A program made the position numbers and the translations under genes. This document shows positions 52,184 to 61,800 of a stretch of 64,000 nucleotides of DNA, piece by piece. Position 1 is the stretch's first letter, and each line of letters opens with the position of its first letter. The DNA comes from DATFXM01 sp035315885 (GTDB lineage Bacteria > Acidobacteriota > Blastocatellia > UBA7656): contig DATFXM010000031.1 in NCBI GenBank assembly GCA_035315885.1, forward strand, positions 1-64,000, in the 5' to 3' direction. Under the pieces are notes generated by a model. The model was not told the DNA's origin and made no database searches. It worked only from the letters and a program-made list of their open reading frames with translations.

Positions 52184-52259
52184 GAGCCTCCGCGCGGCCG
52201 GCGGTGGATCGCGTTCATCGCGCGAGGTCCGCAGGCCCGGTCGTCGATTTTTCTCCTGC

Positions 52260-54527
52260 TCAGGGGTTCTCGGGGCGTTTGAGGAACTTGGTCATCACCA
52301 GGCTGACGCCATCATCGCTTCGCTCAAAGTGTACTTCGTCCATGAGCGCTCGAATGATCTGGAGTCCGCGTCCGCGCGAGCTCCTTGCGGCACCCGATGC
52401 AACGCCGGTCGTGGGGGTTGACGAGGCGTCTGTGAGGCCAAAAATCTTTCCTTTGTTTCGTACGGTTATGATCAGCCGGTCATCGGTCAACGCAAAACGC
52501 TGGTAGATGCGCCGGTCCGGACTCTCTCCGTGCTCCGCCGCATTGATGCAAGCTTCGATCAACGCGGTCTTGATCTGATTTATCGATTCCTGATCGAACT
52601 CAGCGGCTCGCGCAATCTGCTCGGCAGTTCGCGCGGCAATCAACTCGGTTTCATTTTCGACTGGAATTACCAGCTCGAAGTCGCTCGACCGAAGAGCTTC
52701 TGCACCAAGCGGTCTCTCGATCTGTTCGTGAAGAAAATCGAGCTGCAGGTAATTCGAGAAAAGGCCGTTGGCTGGCAACTGGGAGTCGAGCACGGTTCGC
52801 GAAAAGCCTTCCTTGCTGATGTACCACCGTATGACCGGTATTGATTGAAGCTCGCGGCGACGGCGCAATGTTGCGTCGAGCAGGCTGTCAACACGCTTAA
52901 GCGAGTCCTCATCCAATGGCTCTCTTGCGTTGATCAACGCAATCAGCCAGACGACCTCATTCGATTCGCTGTAGATTCCTCCCTCGAATCCACTCGAGAA
53001 GAAAAAGCGCCAGGTCATGCCGCGTTCGGCGCCGGCGCCCGCGTCCTTTACTAACACCATCTGCGGCAGTCGCGCACGAGACTCTTCTTGTTCGAGCCCG
53101 CGTCTAATCTGCATCCGGCTCGAACCGTGATACAGCTCTTCAAACACTTTCTGGTTCAACAAACTTGCAGGTACGCTCTGAAAATCGAAGTGGGAGAGCG
53201 CTTCCAACAACTGCGATTCTACCGAACGATTAAACCGCGACATCATCAACCGGTATGAACCTTTCAACTTGTCGCGAAGCAGCTCCTCGCCGGTGAGCGC
53301 CGGCCGCGACCCTACAACCTCGTCTCGATAAATCGCGCGAACGTAATCGCCCACTACGCTGTCATGAGCCGCGGCCACGAAACCGTAGCTCGCGTTCAAA
53401 AGCTCCATCGAGTGCAGCCGGCGTATCAGCAACTCTGGCCCGGGTAAATATCGGCTCGCGCGCTCGAGGATCGTGTCCAGAGGCACAGGACCATCCGCCT
53501 CCGACAGCAAGCGCAACACTTCGAGCGCGCAGCGCTGCTCCCCGGGTTCACGAGCCGCAACCCGCAGCAGTCCCGCGAGATGTCTTCCAATCCTGCCTTT
53601 CAGGACCTCGCCGGCGTAGACCTTTTCAAAATCTACGAAAGTTCTAAGCGAGGTGCCGTCTGCCGCAGCACGATCCAGTATCGCGCGTATGTAGAAGAGG
53701 TCTCCGCCGAGCTGCTGGGCCATCAATTCCGCGGTCGAGTCACTGATTTCTACATCAAGCCGGCCCGATGTAGTCCGGATAACTCGTTCGATAGCGGCGT
53801 CCGGCAGTCTTTCTACCCGCATCGATTCAAGCTGTGACAACACGTCCTCGTCGGCGGGTAAGATTTCGCCAATCGGCCTCTCCAAGCCGGTCAAGACAAA
53901 CGCCGTCCTGCCTTCATTCTGTAGTGCAATGAATTCGAAGAGGGCTTCGTCCGGTTGGCGATGGCTGCGCTCATCCTGATGGCCGTCCGTCTCGAATCCC
54001 ACGAGTCGTTGCAAGTTGTCCAGCAACACCACGGGCACAAGGCCGGTGCCGGCTGCCAAAACCGAGACTGCTGAAAAAGGGTTGTGAATGAAAGCGGCGG
54101 GATTACGGACGCGGTCCAGCAGCTCTCGCACCCACGGCAGATCATCTCTGTCGCTTTGAGAGCTGATCGCATCGACAGATTTAGCCGAGTCGCGGACAAG
54201 ACCGTAGTCGCAAGTTCTGAAGGCGACCGCTTGTTTCAAGGCTTCGCGAGTTAAGTCTCCCGCAATTGCATCAGGCGTCGACCGCGTAGTCGAGATCGAG
54301 TAGTAGATGGGCAGCGCCGGCCCCTGCAGCATGAACAGCTCGTCGAAGGCCTTCCTCAGGATCTCGGTTTTGCCGATGTGACGAGCACCGAGCACCAAGC
54401 GGCTGCACGGCCGTTGCCTGGATATCGCGTCGGGAATTCCGACGATCGACTCCACCTCGCGACCGCGATCCTCAAAAAGATCGTCGTCCACTCGAGCGAG
54501 AATTCTGGTTTTGTGCTGGTCGGTCAT
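52260..54527 (-). CDS. P-loop ATPase fused to an RsbW-like serine kinase domain
   Basis: This 755-aa protein has an unusual architecture. Residues 20-250 form a P-loop ATPase of the archaeal-ATPase/STAND type: Walker A GARHIGKT (47-54), Walker B VVLLDN (Asp170). A helical and winged-helix-like part follows (about 250-400), then an unrecognised middle (400-610). The C-terminal 140 residues are a GHKL/RsbW-like kinase domain, with N box ALIEACINAAEHGES (Glu658, Asn662), G1 VRNKGKIF and G2 RGRGLQII (718 onward). The normal Asp of G1 is Asn here. It starts 12 bp after the GGDEF gene. It probably phosphorylates the adjacent STAS protein in response to a ligand or nucleotide state. Confidence 0.8.
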   Translation of the reverse strand: MTDQHKTRILARVDDDLFEDRGREVESIVGIPDAISRQRPCSRLVLGARHIGKTEILRKAFDELFMLQGPALPIYYSISTTRSTPDAIAGDLTREALKQAVAFRTCDYGLVRDSAKSVDAISSQSDRDDLPWVRELLDRVRNPAAFIHNPFSAVSVLAAGTGLVPVVLLDNLQRLVGFETDGHQDERSHRQPDEALFEFIALQNEGRTAFVLTGLERPIGEILPADEDVLSQLESMRVERLPDAAIERVIRTTSGRLDVEISDSTAELMAQQLGGDLFYIRAILDRAAADGTSLRTFVDFEKVYAGEVLKGRIGRHLAGLLRVAAREPGEQRCALEVLRLLSEADGPVPLDTILERASRYLPGPELLIRRLHSMELLNASYGFVAAAHDSVVGDYVRAIYRDEVVGSRPALTGEELLRDKLKGSYRLMMSRFNRSVESQLLEALSHFDFQSVPASLLNQKVFEELYHGSSRMQIRRGLEQEESRARLPQMVLVKDAGAGAERGMTWRFFFSSGFEGGIYSESNEVVWLIALINAREPLDEDSLKRVDSLLDATLRRRRELQSIPVIRWYISKEGFSRTVLDSQLPANGLFSNYLQLDFLHEQIERPLGAEALRSSDFELVIPVENETELIAARTAEQIARAAEFDQESINQIKTALIEACINAAEHGESPDRRIYQRFALTDDRLIITVRNKGKIFGLTDASSTPTTGVASGAARSSRGRGLQIIRALMDEVHFERSDDGVSLVMTKFLKRPENP

Positions 54528-54539
54528 TTGTTCGGGCCG

Positions 54540-56192
54540 TCAAATGGCCGAATTCAATTCCTCAAAGACTGAAACACAATTGCGACCGCGTGTTTTTGCT
54601 CGATACAACGCGCGGTCGGCAGCCTGAATGATCGACAGGGGGCTTTGACAAGCGGGTCCAAACGAAGTGACTCCGATGCTGATGCTGACGTTCCCTATTG
54701 ACTCGTCGCGCTCGGTTTGAAACTCGGTTCTGTTAACCGATGAACGAAGGCGCTCGGCGATGGAGGCGGCCGCTCGAATATCGGTCTCCGGCAGCACTAC
54801 GCAGAACTCATCCCCGGCGAATCGGGCTGCGGTGTCAATGGCCCTCACCGATCCGCGAAGTATCTGCGCCGTTTTTATCAGAACGCGATCGGCGTTTGTA
54901 TGTCCGTGAATGTCGTTGAAATTCTTAAAGTGATCCACGTCGATGATCAGGAACGAAAGCGGCGTTCCATAACGCTTGGATCGCTCGACTTCCTCGAAGA
55001 GTCGATCTTCCAGATAGCGGCGGTTTGGAAGACTCGTAAGCGGATCGGTCAACGACATCCGTTGATATGCCTCAGCCCTGCGATGCCACTCGGTCCGGTC
55101 AATGATCAGCGCCAGATGAGGCGACATCAGATCGAGCATCGACAGGTCTTCTTCCCGAAACGGACCTCCGTCCAGACGGTCGGTCAGATTTACCACCCCG
55201 ACTTTGCGCTGCCCGACGGTGATCGGATAACTGATAAACGAACAGGACTTGTACGCCGCGGACCGATTGTGCGACACCCTTCCATCGGTTTGAACATCCG
55301 TAACAAGAAGCGGCGAGCCGGACTGGAGGACCGCTCCGGCGATGGGTTCGCCCAGTCTCAGCCTGACGGGACCGGTCGATTCCGGTCCGGATCCTAACGC
55401 CGCCTCGAGACGCAGCTCGCCCGAATCCTCATTCAACACCATCAGCGAGCTGCGCCCGGCGTGAAGAATCTCCCGGAACTTCGCCAGCACATGGTGGTAG
55501 GCACGCTGCGAATCCAGCGTTGAAGCCACTCCGCGAAGGAAATCGTAGAACTGCCCGAGAGCGCGCTTTCGCGACTCGAGCTGATCGGTCAGCCGGATGA
55601 TTTCCAGGTGCGCGTCGAGCAGTCCTCGGGGAACTTCCTCAGCTTCGACTGGCAAAGCGCGCTGCGCCTCGCAACTTGCAAAATGGGAGTCTGCAGTCGA
55701 GATGACCAGCATGCTTGTCTGTTCAAGCTCGGTCGGTCGCACAAAAGAAACATTGCGGAGGCACTCGCCGCTTCTGACCTGACTCAGCTCGTCATAGTTG
55801 TCCAGAAAGTTCTCGTAATTGGTTCGGGAGATGAATGCTCGACCGCCTAGAATGACGATCTGCTTGCCGGAGACATCGACCGGCGTCGCAAAGCAGGAGA
55901 GTCCTGCGTGGCACGTGTATCCGATGCATTGACCGGCTTGAGTAGCCCTGTCGTAAGCGGTCCCGCAATCGGCAGCGCACAGAGGGGCGTATGACGGGTC
56001 TACGCGGAGGGTTTGGCAAATGCTGTTGTCGTTTTCTATTCGGCCAATGACTGCGCCATCGCGACTGAGGGCGGCCAGGGAAATGCCGCTGCGCTCGGCG
56101 AGCGTTTTCTGGAGTCGAAGCCAACCCGCCAGCGAGTTTTCTGGCTGCGATTCTGCCGTTGCGGGCGCGAAATTGATGGAGGTCTTCTCCAT
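54540..56192 (-). CDS. PocR-GAF-GGDEF diguanylate cyclase
   Basis: This 550-aa cytoplasmic sensor enzyme has three domains. Residues 20-170 form a PocR-type sensory domain with six cysteines (Cys59, 72, 76, 89, 94, 100), including the typical YTCHAGLSC. A GAF domain spans about 225-365. The GGDEF domain (about 380-545) has active-site AGDEF (459-463) and the product-inhibition site RAID (450-453) exactly five residues before it. It should make c-di-GMP and be feedback-inhibited. First gene of the five-gene minus-strand operon. No good ribosome binding site is seen before the ATG. Confidence 0.92.
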   Translation of the reverse strand: MEKTSINFAPATAESQPENSLAGWLRLQKTLAERSGISLAALSRDGAVIGRIENDNSICQTLRVDPSYAPLCAADCGTAYDRATQAGQCIGYTCHAGLSCFATPVDVSGKQIVILGGRAFISRTNYENFLDNYDELSQVRSGECLRNVSFVRPTELEQTSMLVISTADSHFASCEAQRALPVEAEEVPRGLLDAHLEIIRLTDQLESRKRALGQFYDFLRGVASTLDSQRAYHHVLAKFREILHAGRSSLMVLNEDSGELRLEAALGSGPESTGPVRLRLGEPIAGAVLQSGSPLLVTDVQTDGRVSHNRSAAYKSCSFISYPITVGQRKVGVVNLTDRLDGGPFREEDLSMLDLMSPHLALIIDRTEWHRRAEAYQRMSLTDPLTSLPNRRYLEDRLFEEVERSKRYGTPLSFLIIDVDHFKNFNDIHGHTNADRVLIKTAQILRGSVRAIDTAARFAGDEFCVVLPETDIRAAASIAERLRSSVNRTEFQTERDESIGNVSISIGVTSFGPACQSPLSIIQAADRALYRAKTRGRNCVSVFEELNSAI

Positions 56193-56972
56193 GACTTAGC
56201 TTGTCGCGGAACTAACTGACGCGAAATTGGCCGACGCGGAGTCCCAGACTCGGCTCGGGCCGTGCCGCGTATTTGGCGGAACTCTGAGCGACCAGTCACC
56301 CGCGTTGCAGCGACCGATCCAGCCTGTAAGTTACCCTTGGGGTCTCCGGAAACTGAAAGAGCGAACCTGACCGCTCAAATCGCTGGCCTGGGGGTCCATC
56401 CTCACCTTGTGGAATCCGCACCCTTGGTGGAATCCGCACCTTGCGGGTCATCCCTGCGCGGCCAACTTAGCACACGCGTACGGCGCATTTCAATAGCAAT
56501 AGCGGGTACCATTCGGGCTGAATCAGTCTGGTTGTCCGAGGGTGCTCGGGTTGTGGCAGGCAGCCCCATCACCCGGATACATCTATTGCCCTCAGTCGGT
56601 GCTTGTCATAGAATGAACGAGCACAAGGTCGTATCGGGTAACCAGCTTCTGTAGCCAATCTCTCCCAATCCGGGATTTTTGAACGATTTTGTCGCTCAGC
56701 CGATTTGCCTATCCGCCGTTTTCTGTGAGCCCCCTGGTCCGGCGTACGAGACCGTAGTGATGAATAATGGCTCATCCATCGTTGGAAACCGAGTCATAAC
56801 TCCACAGGTCGACCGAACCAGCCGATGGTAATCTGCCTGCAATGACGGGCTGTTTTGATGAACGCGCACTGGCACAGCGATTGCCGACGCAGGCGAAGGC
56901 AATCAGGAAAATTGCATAGCATCGGGGCAGTCTGGCACGCCCTGAGCAACTCAAGGGCTTCGCGGAGTTCAA
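56193..56972. other. Long intergenic region between divergent signalling genes
   Basis: About 780 bp without a recognisable gene. It must hold the promoter of the minus-strand operon. It also holds a sigma-54-like promoter for the plus-strand regulator (56871-56886), a possible sigma-70 promoter TTGCCC-N17-TAGAAT (56586-56614) and an 18-bp tandem duplication containing GGAATCCGCACC (56411-56440). Frames here (for example 56262-56654) match no family. Confidence 0.6.
56871..56886 (+). promoter_or_regulatory. Sigma-54-like (-24/-12) promoter
   Basis: TGGCACA-GCGA-TTGCC matches the consensus TGGCACG-N4-TTGCW at all but two positions. The invariant GG (56872-56873) and GC (56884-56885) are exactly 10 nt apart. 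It lies 87 bp upstream of a gene for a sigma-54-dependent activator, as expected for autoregulation. Confidence 0.6.
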
Positions 56973-58334
56973 ATGAAAGTTCTGGTCGTTGACGACGAAG
57001 ACATAGTGCGGGACCTGGTCAAAGATGCGATGACCGACCAGGGATACCAGGTGTGGACTGCATCTAACGGCAAAGCGGCGCTCGCCATGGGCGCCGAGCA
57101 CCAGTTTGACCTGGTTTTTTGCGACGTAGTGATGGATGGGCTCGGAGGTTTTGATGTGCTGAAGGCCTTTCGAGACAGCCTGGGCTCGGAAGCCGAGATA
57201 GTTCTGATGACTGGACAGGCATCGGTCGAAGCAGCCATTGATGCAGTCCAGCACGGCGCGAACGACTACATCTGCAAGCCGTTTTCAATCGGGGTCCTCC
57301 AGGCGATTGCTTCGGCGGTCGAACAGCGCCGCTACCCGAGCAAACTCATCGAAGTCGAAGCGACGAAGAGCCCGCAGCAGGAGCTGCTCGGCAACAGTCC
57401 GGCAATGATCGAAGTAGTCAAGACCGCGGCGCGAGTTGCCGCTACCGAGTTGCCGGTGATGCTGCGCGGAGACTCAGGAACAGGCAAGGAATTGATCGCG
57501 CGGCTTATTCATCGCAAGAGCCCACGGGCGGAGAGGCCTTTTGTAGCGGTGAACTGCGGTGCGCTTCCCGACACTCTTTTGGAGTCCGAGCTGTTTGGTC
57601 ACACCAGAGGCGCATTCACCGGCGCCGACAGCGCGAGGCGAGGTCTGTTCGACGAAGCCGACGGCGGCACGCTGCTGCTCGATGAAGTAACCGAGACTAG
57701 TCCCGCGTTCCAGGTGAAGTTGCTTCGAGTGCTTCAGGAAGGCGAGTTCAGACCCCTTGGAACGAACGCAAAGAAGCGCGTGAACGTCCGGGTACTAGCA
57801 GCTACAAATCGAGACCCGCAAGCGATGGTGGAGCAGGGGCTGTTTCGACAAGACCTGCTTTACAGGCTTCAAGGGGTTTCAATAATGGTTCCGCCGCTTC
57901 GCGAGCGGCGAGAAGACATTCGATCGATGGCGCTGGCGTTTTTGTCGCAGTACAGTTCGGGCGGGCGGCGGCTGTCGATTACCAAGGATGCGATGCTTGC
58001 GCTTGAGCGCTACAACTGGCCTGGGAACGTGCGGGAGCTGAAACATCTCATGCAGCGGCTGGCTGCTTTGAACACGGGCATCATCAGGCTTGAGGATTTA
58101 CCTTCTGAGATCATCTCGACGCCGAAGGTGGCATCGGTGATGAATGAGGTGATACCCGAAGGGGAGCTGCCCACGCTCGAGCAGCTTGAATCGAGTTACC
58201 TGCTGCGAGTATTGAGCGCGGTTGGGGGTAACAAGTCACGCGCGGCTCAGGTAATGGGAGTGGACCGCAAGACGCTCTACCGAATGATCGACCGCCAGGT
58301 CAATTTGACTACGGACAAGCCTAAGGTGTCGTAG
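56973..58334 (+). CDS. NtrC-family sigma-54-dependent response regulator
   Basis: This 453-aa protein has a receiver domain (1-120) with acidic pocket DDED, phospho-acceptor Asp51, Thr80 and Lys102. The central AAA+ domain (about 138-365) has Walker A GDSGTGKE (166-173), the sigma-54 contact loop GAFTGA (213-218), Walker B GGTLLLDEV and arginine fingers in FRQDLLYRL. The C-terminal Fis-type helix-turn-helix (about 400-445) is GGNKSRAAQVMGVDRKTLYRMI. No histidine kinase gene adjoins it. Possible partners are the CheA-like kinase or a distant kinase. The divergent c-di-GMP operon and the downstream protease are candidate targets. Confidence 0.93.
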   Translation: MKVLVVDDEDIVRDLVKDAMTDQGYQVWTASNGKAALAMGAEHQFDLVFCDVVMDGLGGFDVLKAFRDSLGSEAEIVLMTGQASVEAAIDAVQHGANDYICKPFSIGVLQAIASAVEQRRYPSKLIEVEATKSPQQELLGNSPAMIEVVKTAARVAATELPVMLRGDSGTGKELIARLIHRKSPRAERPFVAVNCGALPDTLLESELFGHTRGAFTGADSARRGLFDEADGGTLLLDEVTETSPAFQVKLLRVLQEGEFRPLGTNAKKRVNVRVLAATNRDPQAMVEQGLFRQDLLYRLQGVSIMVPPLRERREDIRSMALAFLSQYSSGGRRLSITKDAMLALERYNWPGNVRELKHLMQRLAALNTGIIRLEDLPSEIISTPKVASVMNEVIPEGELPTLEQLESSYLLRVLSAVGGNKSRAAQVMGVDRKTLYRMIDRQVNLTTDKPKVS

Positions 58335-58335
58335 G

Positions 58336-58454
58336 GAGTTCTGAGTTCTGAGTTCTGAGTTCTGAGTTCTGAGTGCCAACCCCGAAGGGTTTGCGTCGTG
58401 CAGCCCAAAGTTGCCGTCCGCGGCTACCCTGCGGAGTTCTGAGTTCTGAGTGCC
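58336..58454. repeat. Heptamer runs with a damaged family B unit
   Basis: TGAGTTC copies (58336-58375 and 58434-58453) flank one family B unit (58378-58433) with several changes (AAGTTG for GGGTTG, truncated end). They begin 5 bp after the response regulator stop. Confidence 0.8.
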
Positions 58455-58689
58455 AACCCCGAAGGGGTTGCGTCGTGCAGCCCAGGGTTGCCGTCCGCGG
58501 CTACCCTGGGTGCGTCAGCCCCATTGGTCGCAACCCTGAATGGGTTGCGACCTCGATTCCAAAAACCATCAATCATCCGATAGCGAAACGGAGACCCAAC
58601 CCCTTCAGGGTTGGAAACTCATACCCGCACCTACCCAGGGTAGCCGCGGACGGCAACCCTGGGCTGCACGACGCAACCCCTTCGGGGTT
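58455..58689. repeat. Perfect 57-bp inverted repeat of family B
   Basis: The left arm 58455-58511 and the right arm 58633-58689 are exact reverse complements over 57 bp, with a 121-nt spacer. Each arm is one family B unit from AACCCCGAAGGGGTTGCG to CTACCCTGGGT. The spacer holds another AACCCTGAATGGGTTGCGAC word and its partial mirror. There is no transposase or target-site duplication that I can see. The frame through it (open from 58373) is not part of the protease gene. Confidence 0.92.
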
Positions 58690-58834
58690 TACACTCAGCA
58701 GCGAGCACTCAGGACTTACCACTCAGCGCACTCACTCGCTTGACACACTACCGGTTTGCGCTAAAGTAAATAGTCATTTTTCAGTGGCAAAGTCTCCCCT
58801 CTCATTCGCTGCGCCCCGATCAAGAGGAGTTTTA

Positions 58835-61800
58835 ATGATGAAGCACCTATTCCGGTTGTCGTTATTGTCATTGCTGCTCGCCGCCGTAGCCCTCGTAGGC
58901 ACTAGACCGACTCACTCCAATACCAAAACTACGCAGACAAACCCCTCGCAGCTCAATCGCAAGCGTCTCGCGAAACTAGACAGACCGCTCTCATACCGAA
59001 GTCCGGGAGCACGACACAAAATCGCTATTCAAAAAAATGACGTTGAAACGGAACGCGCCTTATCGACCCCATCGGCCGCCGCTCGAATAAAAAGGTACTC
59101 AACCTTCTCGCTTGTCGAGCTGGATTACGCACAACTCGCACAACTGGGACCCGACCAACTCGCGAGGATTCAATTGCGCGACGACTGGAACCTGATCATG
59201 CTGAGGCGCGGTCAACTAGACACCGCCGGTCCCGCGCCCGTTATCGATCCGTCGCTCCGACAGAGGTCGACCTCGACCCGATCGCTGCACCTTGTTCAGC
59301 TATTCGGACCACCCACCCCCGCAACCTTTGACTCGATAACAAAGACGGGCGCGCAGGTCATCTCTTACATTCCGAACAATGCCTATCTACTCTGGGCCAC
59401 TCAGGCGCAGATCGGCCAATTCAGATCACTCCGTCAGCAGGGCATCCTGCAATGGGAAGGGCCTTTTCATCCCGCCTACAAAGTCGATCCGCACCTGGAT
59501 CTAAACACGGTCGCGGAATTGCCCATCGCAATCTCCCTTGCTGACACACCCACCACCGCGCAGGCTATCGATCAGGTAAAGGCCATCGCGCGTAAGGTAG
59601 TGATCCCTGAGTTCACCTCCGCAGGCACAATCCACCTCAGGGTGAGTGCTGAATCCTTTAGACTCCCCGATATCGCAAGGCTTGCAGAGGTAATCTCCAT
59701 CGAGCCGTGGGCTCCGTTCCGGCTCAATGATGAGCGAGCCAACCAGATCTCAGCAGGCTCGCTCACCCTCTCTACCGTAAGCAGCGTGCAGGTTGCGCGC
59801 CCAACATCTCCCGGCTACCTGACATTTCTCGCTTCGCTCGGGATTCATTCTGACCTTGATGTCGCAGTGGACGTCGGCGACACCGGTCTGGACATCGGCT
59901 CTTCCGATGCGGCCCGTATTCATCCTGACTTCCTGAACGCCGACGGCGTCTCGCGGATCGCCTATATGTCCGACTACACCAACGACTCGCATCCGGCCGA
60001 TCCGACGATACTCCCGGCTCACGACACCATAGGCCACGGCACGATCAACGCATCAATTGTTGGGGGGTTCAACAACAGGTCGGGAAGCGCATTCACCGAT
60101 GCGCTGGGATTTCAATACGGTTTGGGAATCGCTCCTTTTGTGAAGATAGGAGTTTCAAAGTTGTTCCAGGACAACGGCGCCTTCACCAACATCAATTTTG
60201 GCGACGTGCAGGGGAACGCGTATCGTGCCGGCGCTCGAGTTTCGAGTAATAGTTGGGGGGCCTGCGAGGACCAGTTCTGCAATCTTTACTCGGACGATGC
60301 GGCCGTTGTTGATTCTCTTACCCGGGATGTTGATTTTCTGACCGCAGGCGATCAGGGCATGGTTCTCGTTTTTGCTTCGGGCAATGATGGCGAAGACCTG
60401 GCGCAGTCGGTGTCGATGCCCGGCACCGCAAAGAACGTGATTACCGTAGGCGCGAGCGAGAACTTTCGCACCGACGGAACCGACGGATGCGGTGTGGGCG
60501 CGTCAGAAGCCGACAACGCACTGGATATTGTGGCGTTCTCCTCCGGCGGACCCTCGCAAGACGGGAGAGCAAAACCAGACTGTGTAGCTCCAGGAACTCA
60601 CATTCAAGGCGCAGCCAGCCAGGACCAGACATTTGCTACTCAGCCCACTGGCAATTTGGGTGTATGCAATCGCTATTTCCCAGCAGGTCAGACCCTCTAC
60701 ACATGGTCGTCCGGCACAAGCCATTCGACTCCGATCGTGGCCGGCGCAGCAGCTCTTGCCTTCAACTTCCTGAAGAATACTCTCGGCACTGATCCGAGTC
60801 CTGCTCTGGTCAAGGCATTTCTTCTGAACTCAGCAAGCTACATAACCGGCAAGCTCGGAGGAGATGACCTGCCCGGAGCGAGGCAGGGATGGGGTCTGCT
60901 GGATATCGGTAGAATGCTCGACTCGAGCAGCCGAGTGCTGATTGAGCAGGCGCCCGAGAGGACGTTTACCGAAAGCGGGGGTGCGCCGTTTCAATTGACG
61001 GGCGTTGTGGACGACCCTGCGAAAGAGCTGCGAGTTATGCTGGCCTGGACGGATCCTCCGGGCAACAGCGCTACGAACTCGCCGCAAGTTAATGAGCTTG
61101 AGCTGGAGGTGACCGTTGGAGGAGTGACCTACCTTGGAAACGTTTTCAGCGGCCAGTATTCCCGGATCGGAGGTCAACCAGATTTTCTCAACAACGTTCA
61201 AGGAGTGCGGTTGCCCGCTGGAACAACGGGACCGCTTGTCGTAAGGGTGCGGCCGGTGTTGATCGGAGGGGATGGCGTGCCCAATAGCGGCGGACCGCTC
61301 GACCAGGATTTTGCACTGGTGATGACCAACGCGCACGAAGTGGCGGTGCCGGTGCTGACGATTCAAACCAGCAATGACCTTGCGGCCGGCGTAACGGTTC
61401 ACCACGCAAACGGCACTAATGATGCGGCTCTGATACCCGGCGAAACTCCGCAGATTTCTGTGACGGTGAATAATGAATCGCAGACGGCGGGAGCTACGGT
61501 GTCGTCCGCGTCTCTGTCGATAACCGTGGGCTCGACTACTACGGGTCAAGCCGGGTCATTCTTCAGCACGATTGCCGCCGGAGGCTCGGCGACTAACGCG
61601 ACGCCGTTCCAGTTTCAGATTCCCGGGTCTTTGCGGTGCGGCGCTACGGCTTCACTTCGACTTGACCTGAACACCCAGAATGGACCGGTGCAGTTGTCGG
61701 TTCCGGTTCAGGTTGGCCGGCCCGACAACCCATCTTCGTCGCAGCTTCTGTTCGACGACGTGGACTCGGCAAGCGTCAAATGGAAAAAGAAGAAGGGCTT

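Noticed and set aside
56262..56654. 130-codon frame between the divergent signalling genes
   Set aside because: No ribosome binding site, low-complexity duplication inside, and no recognisable domain.
58373..58834. Extension of the subtilase gene through the repeats
   Set aside because: It would encode repeat DNA; the ATG at 58835 has a good ribosome binding site and a signal peptide follows.
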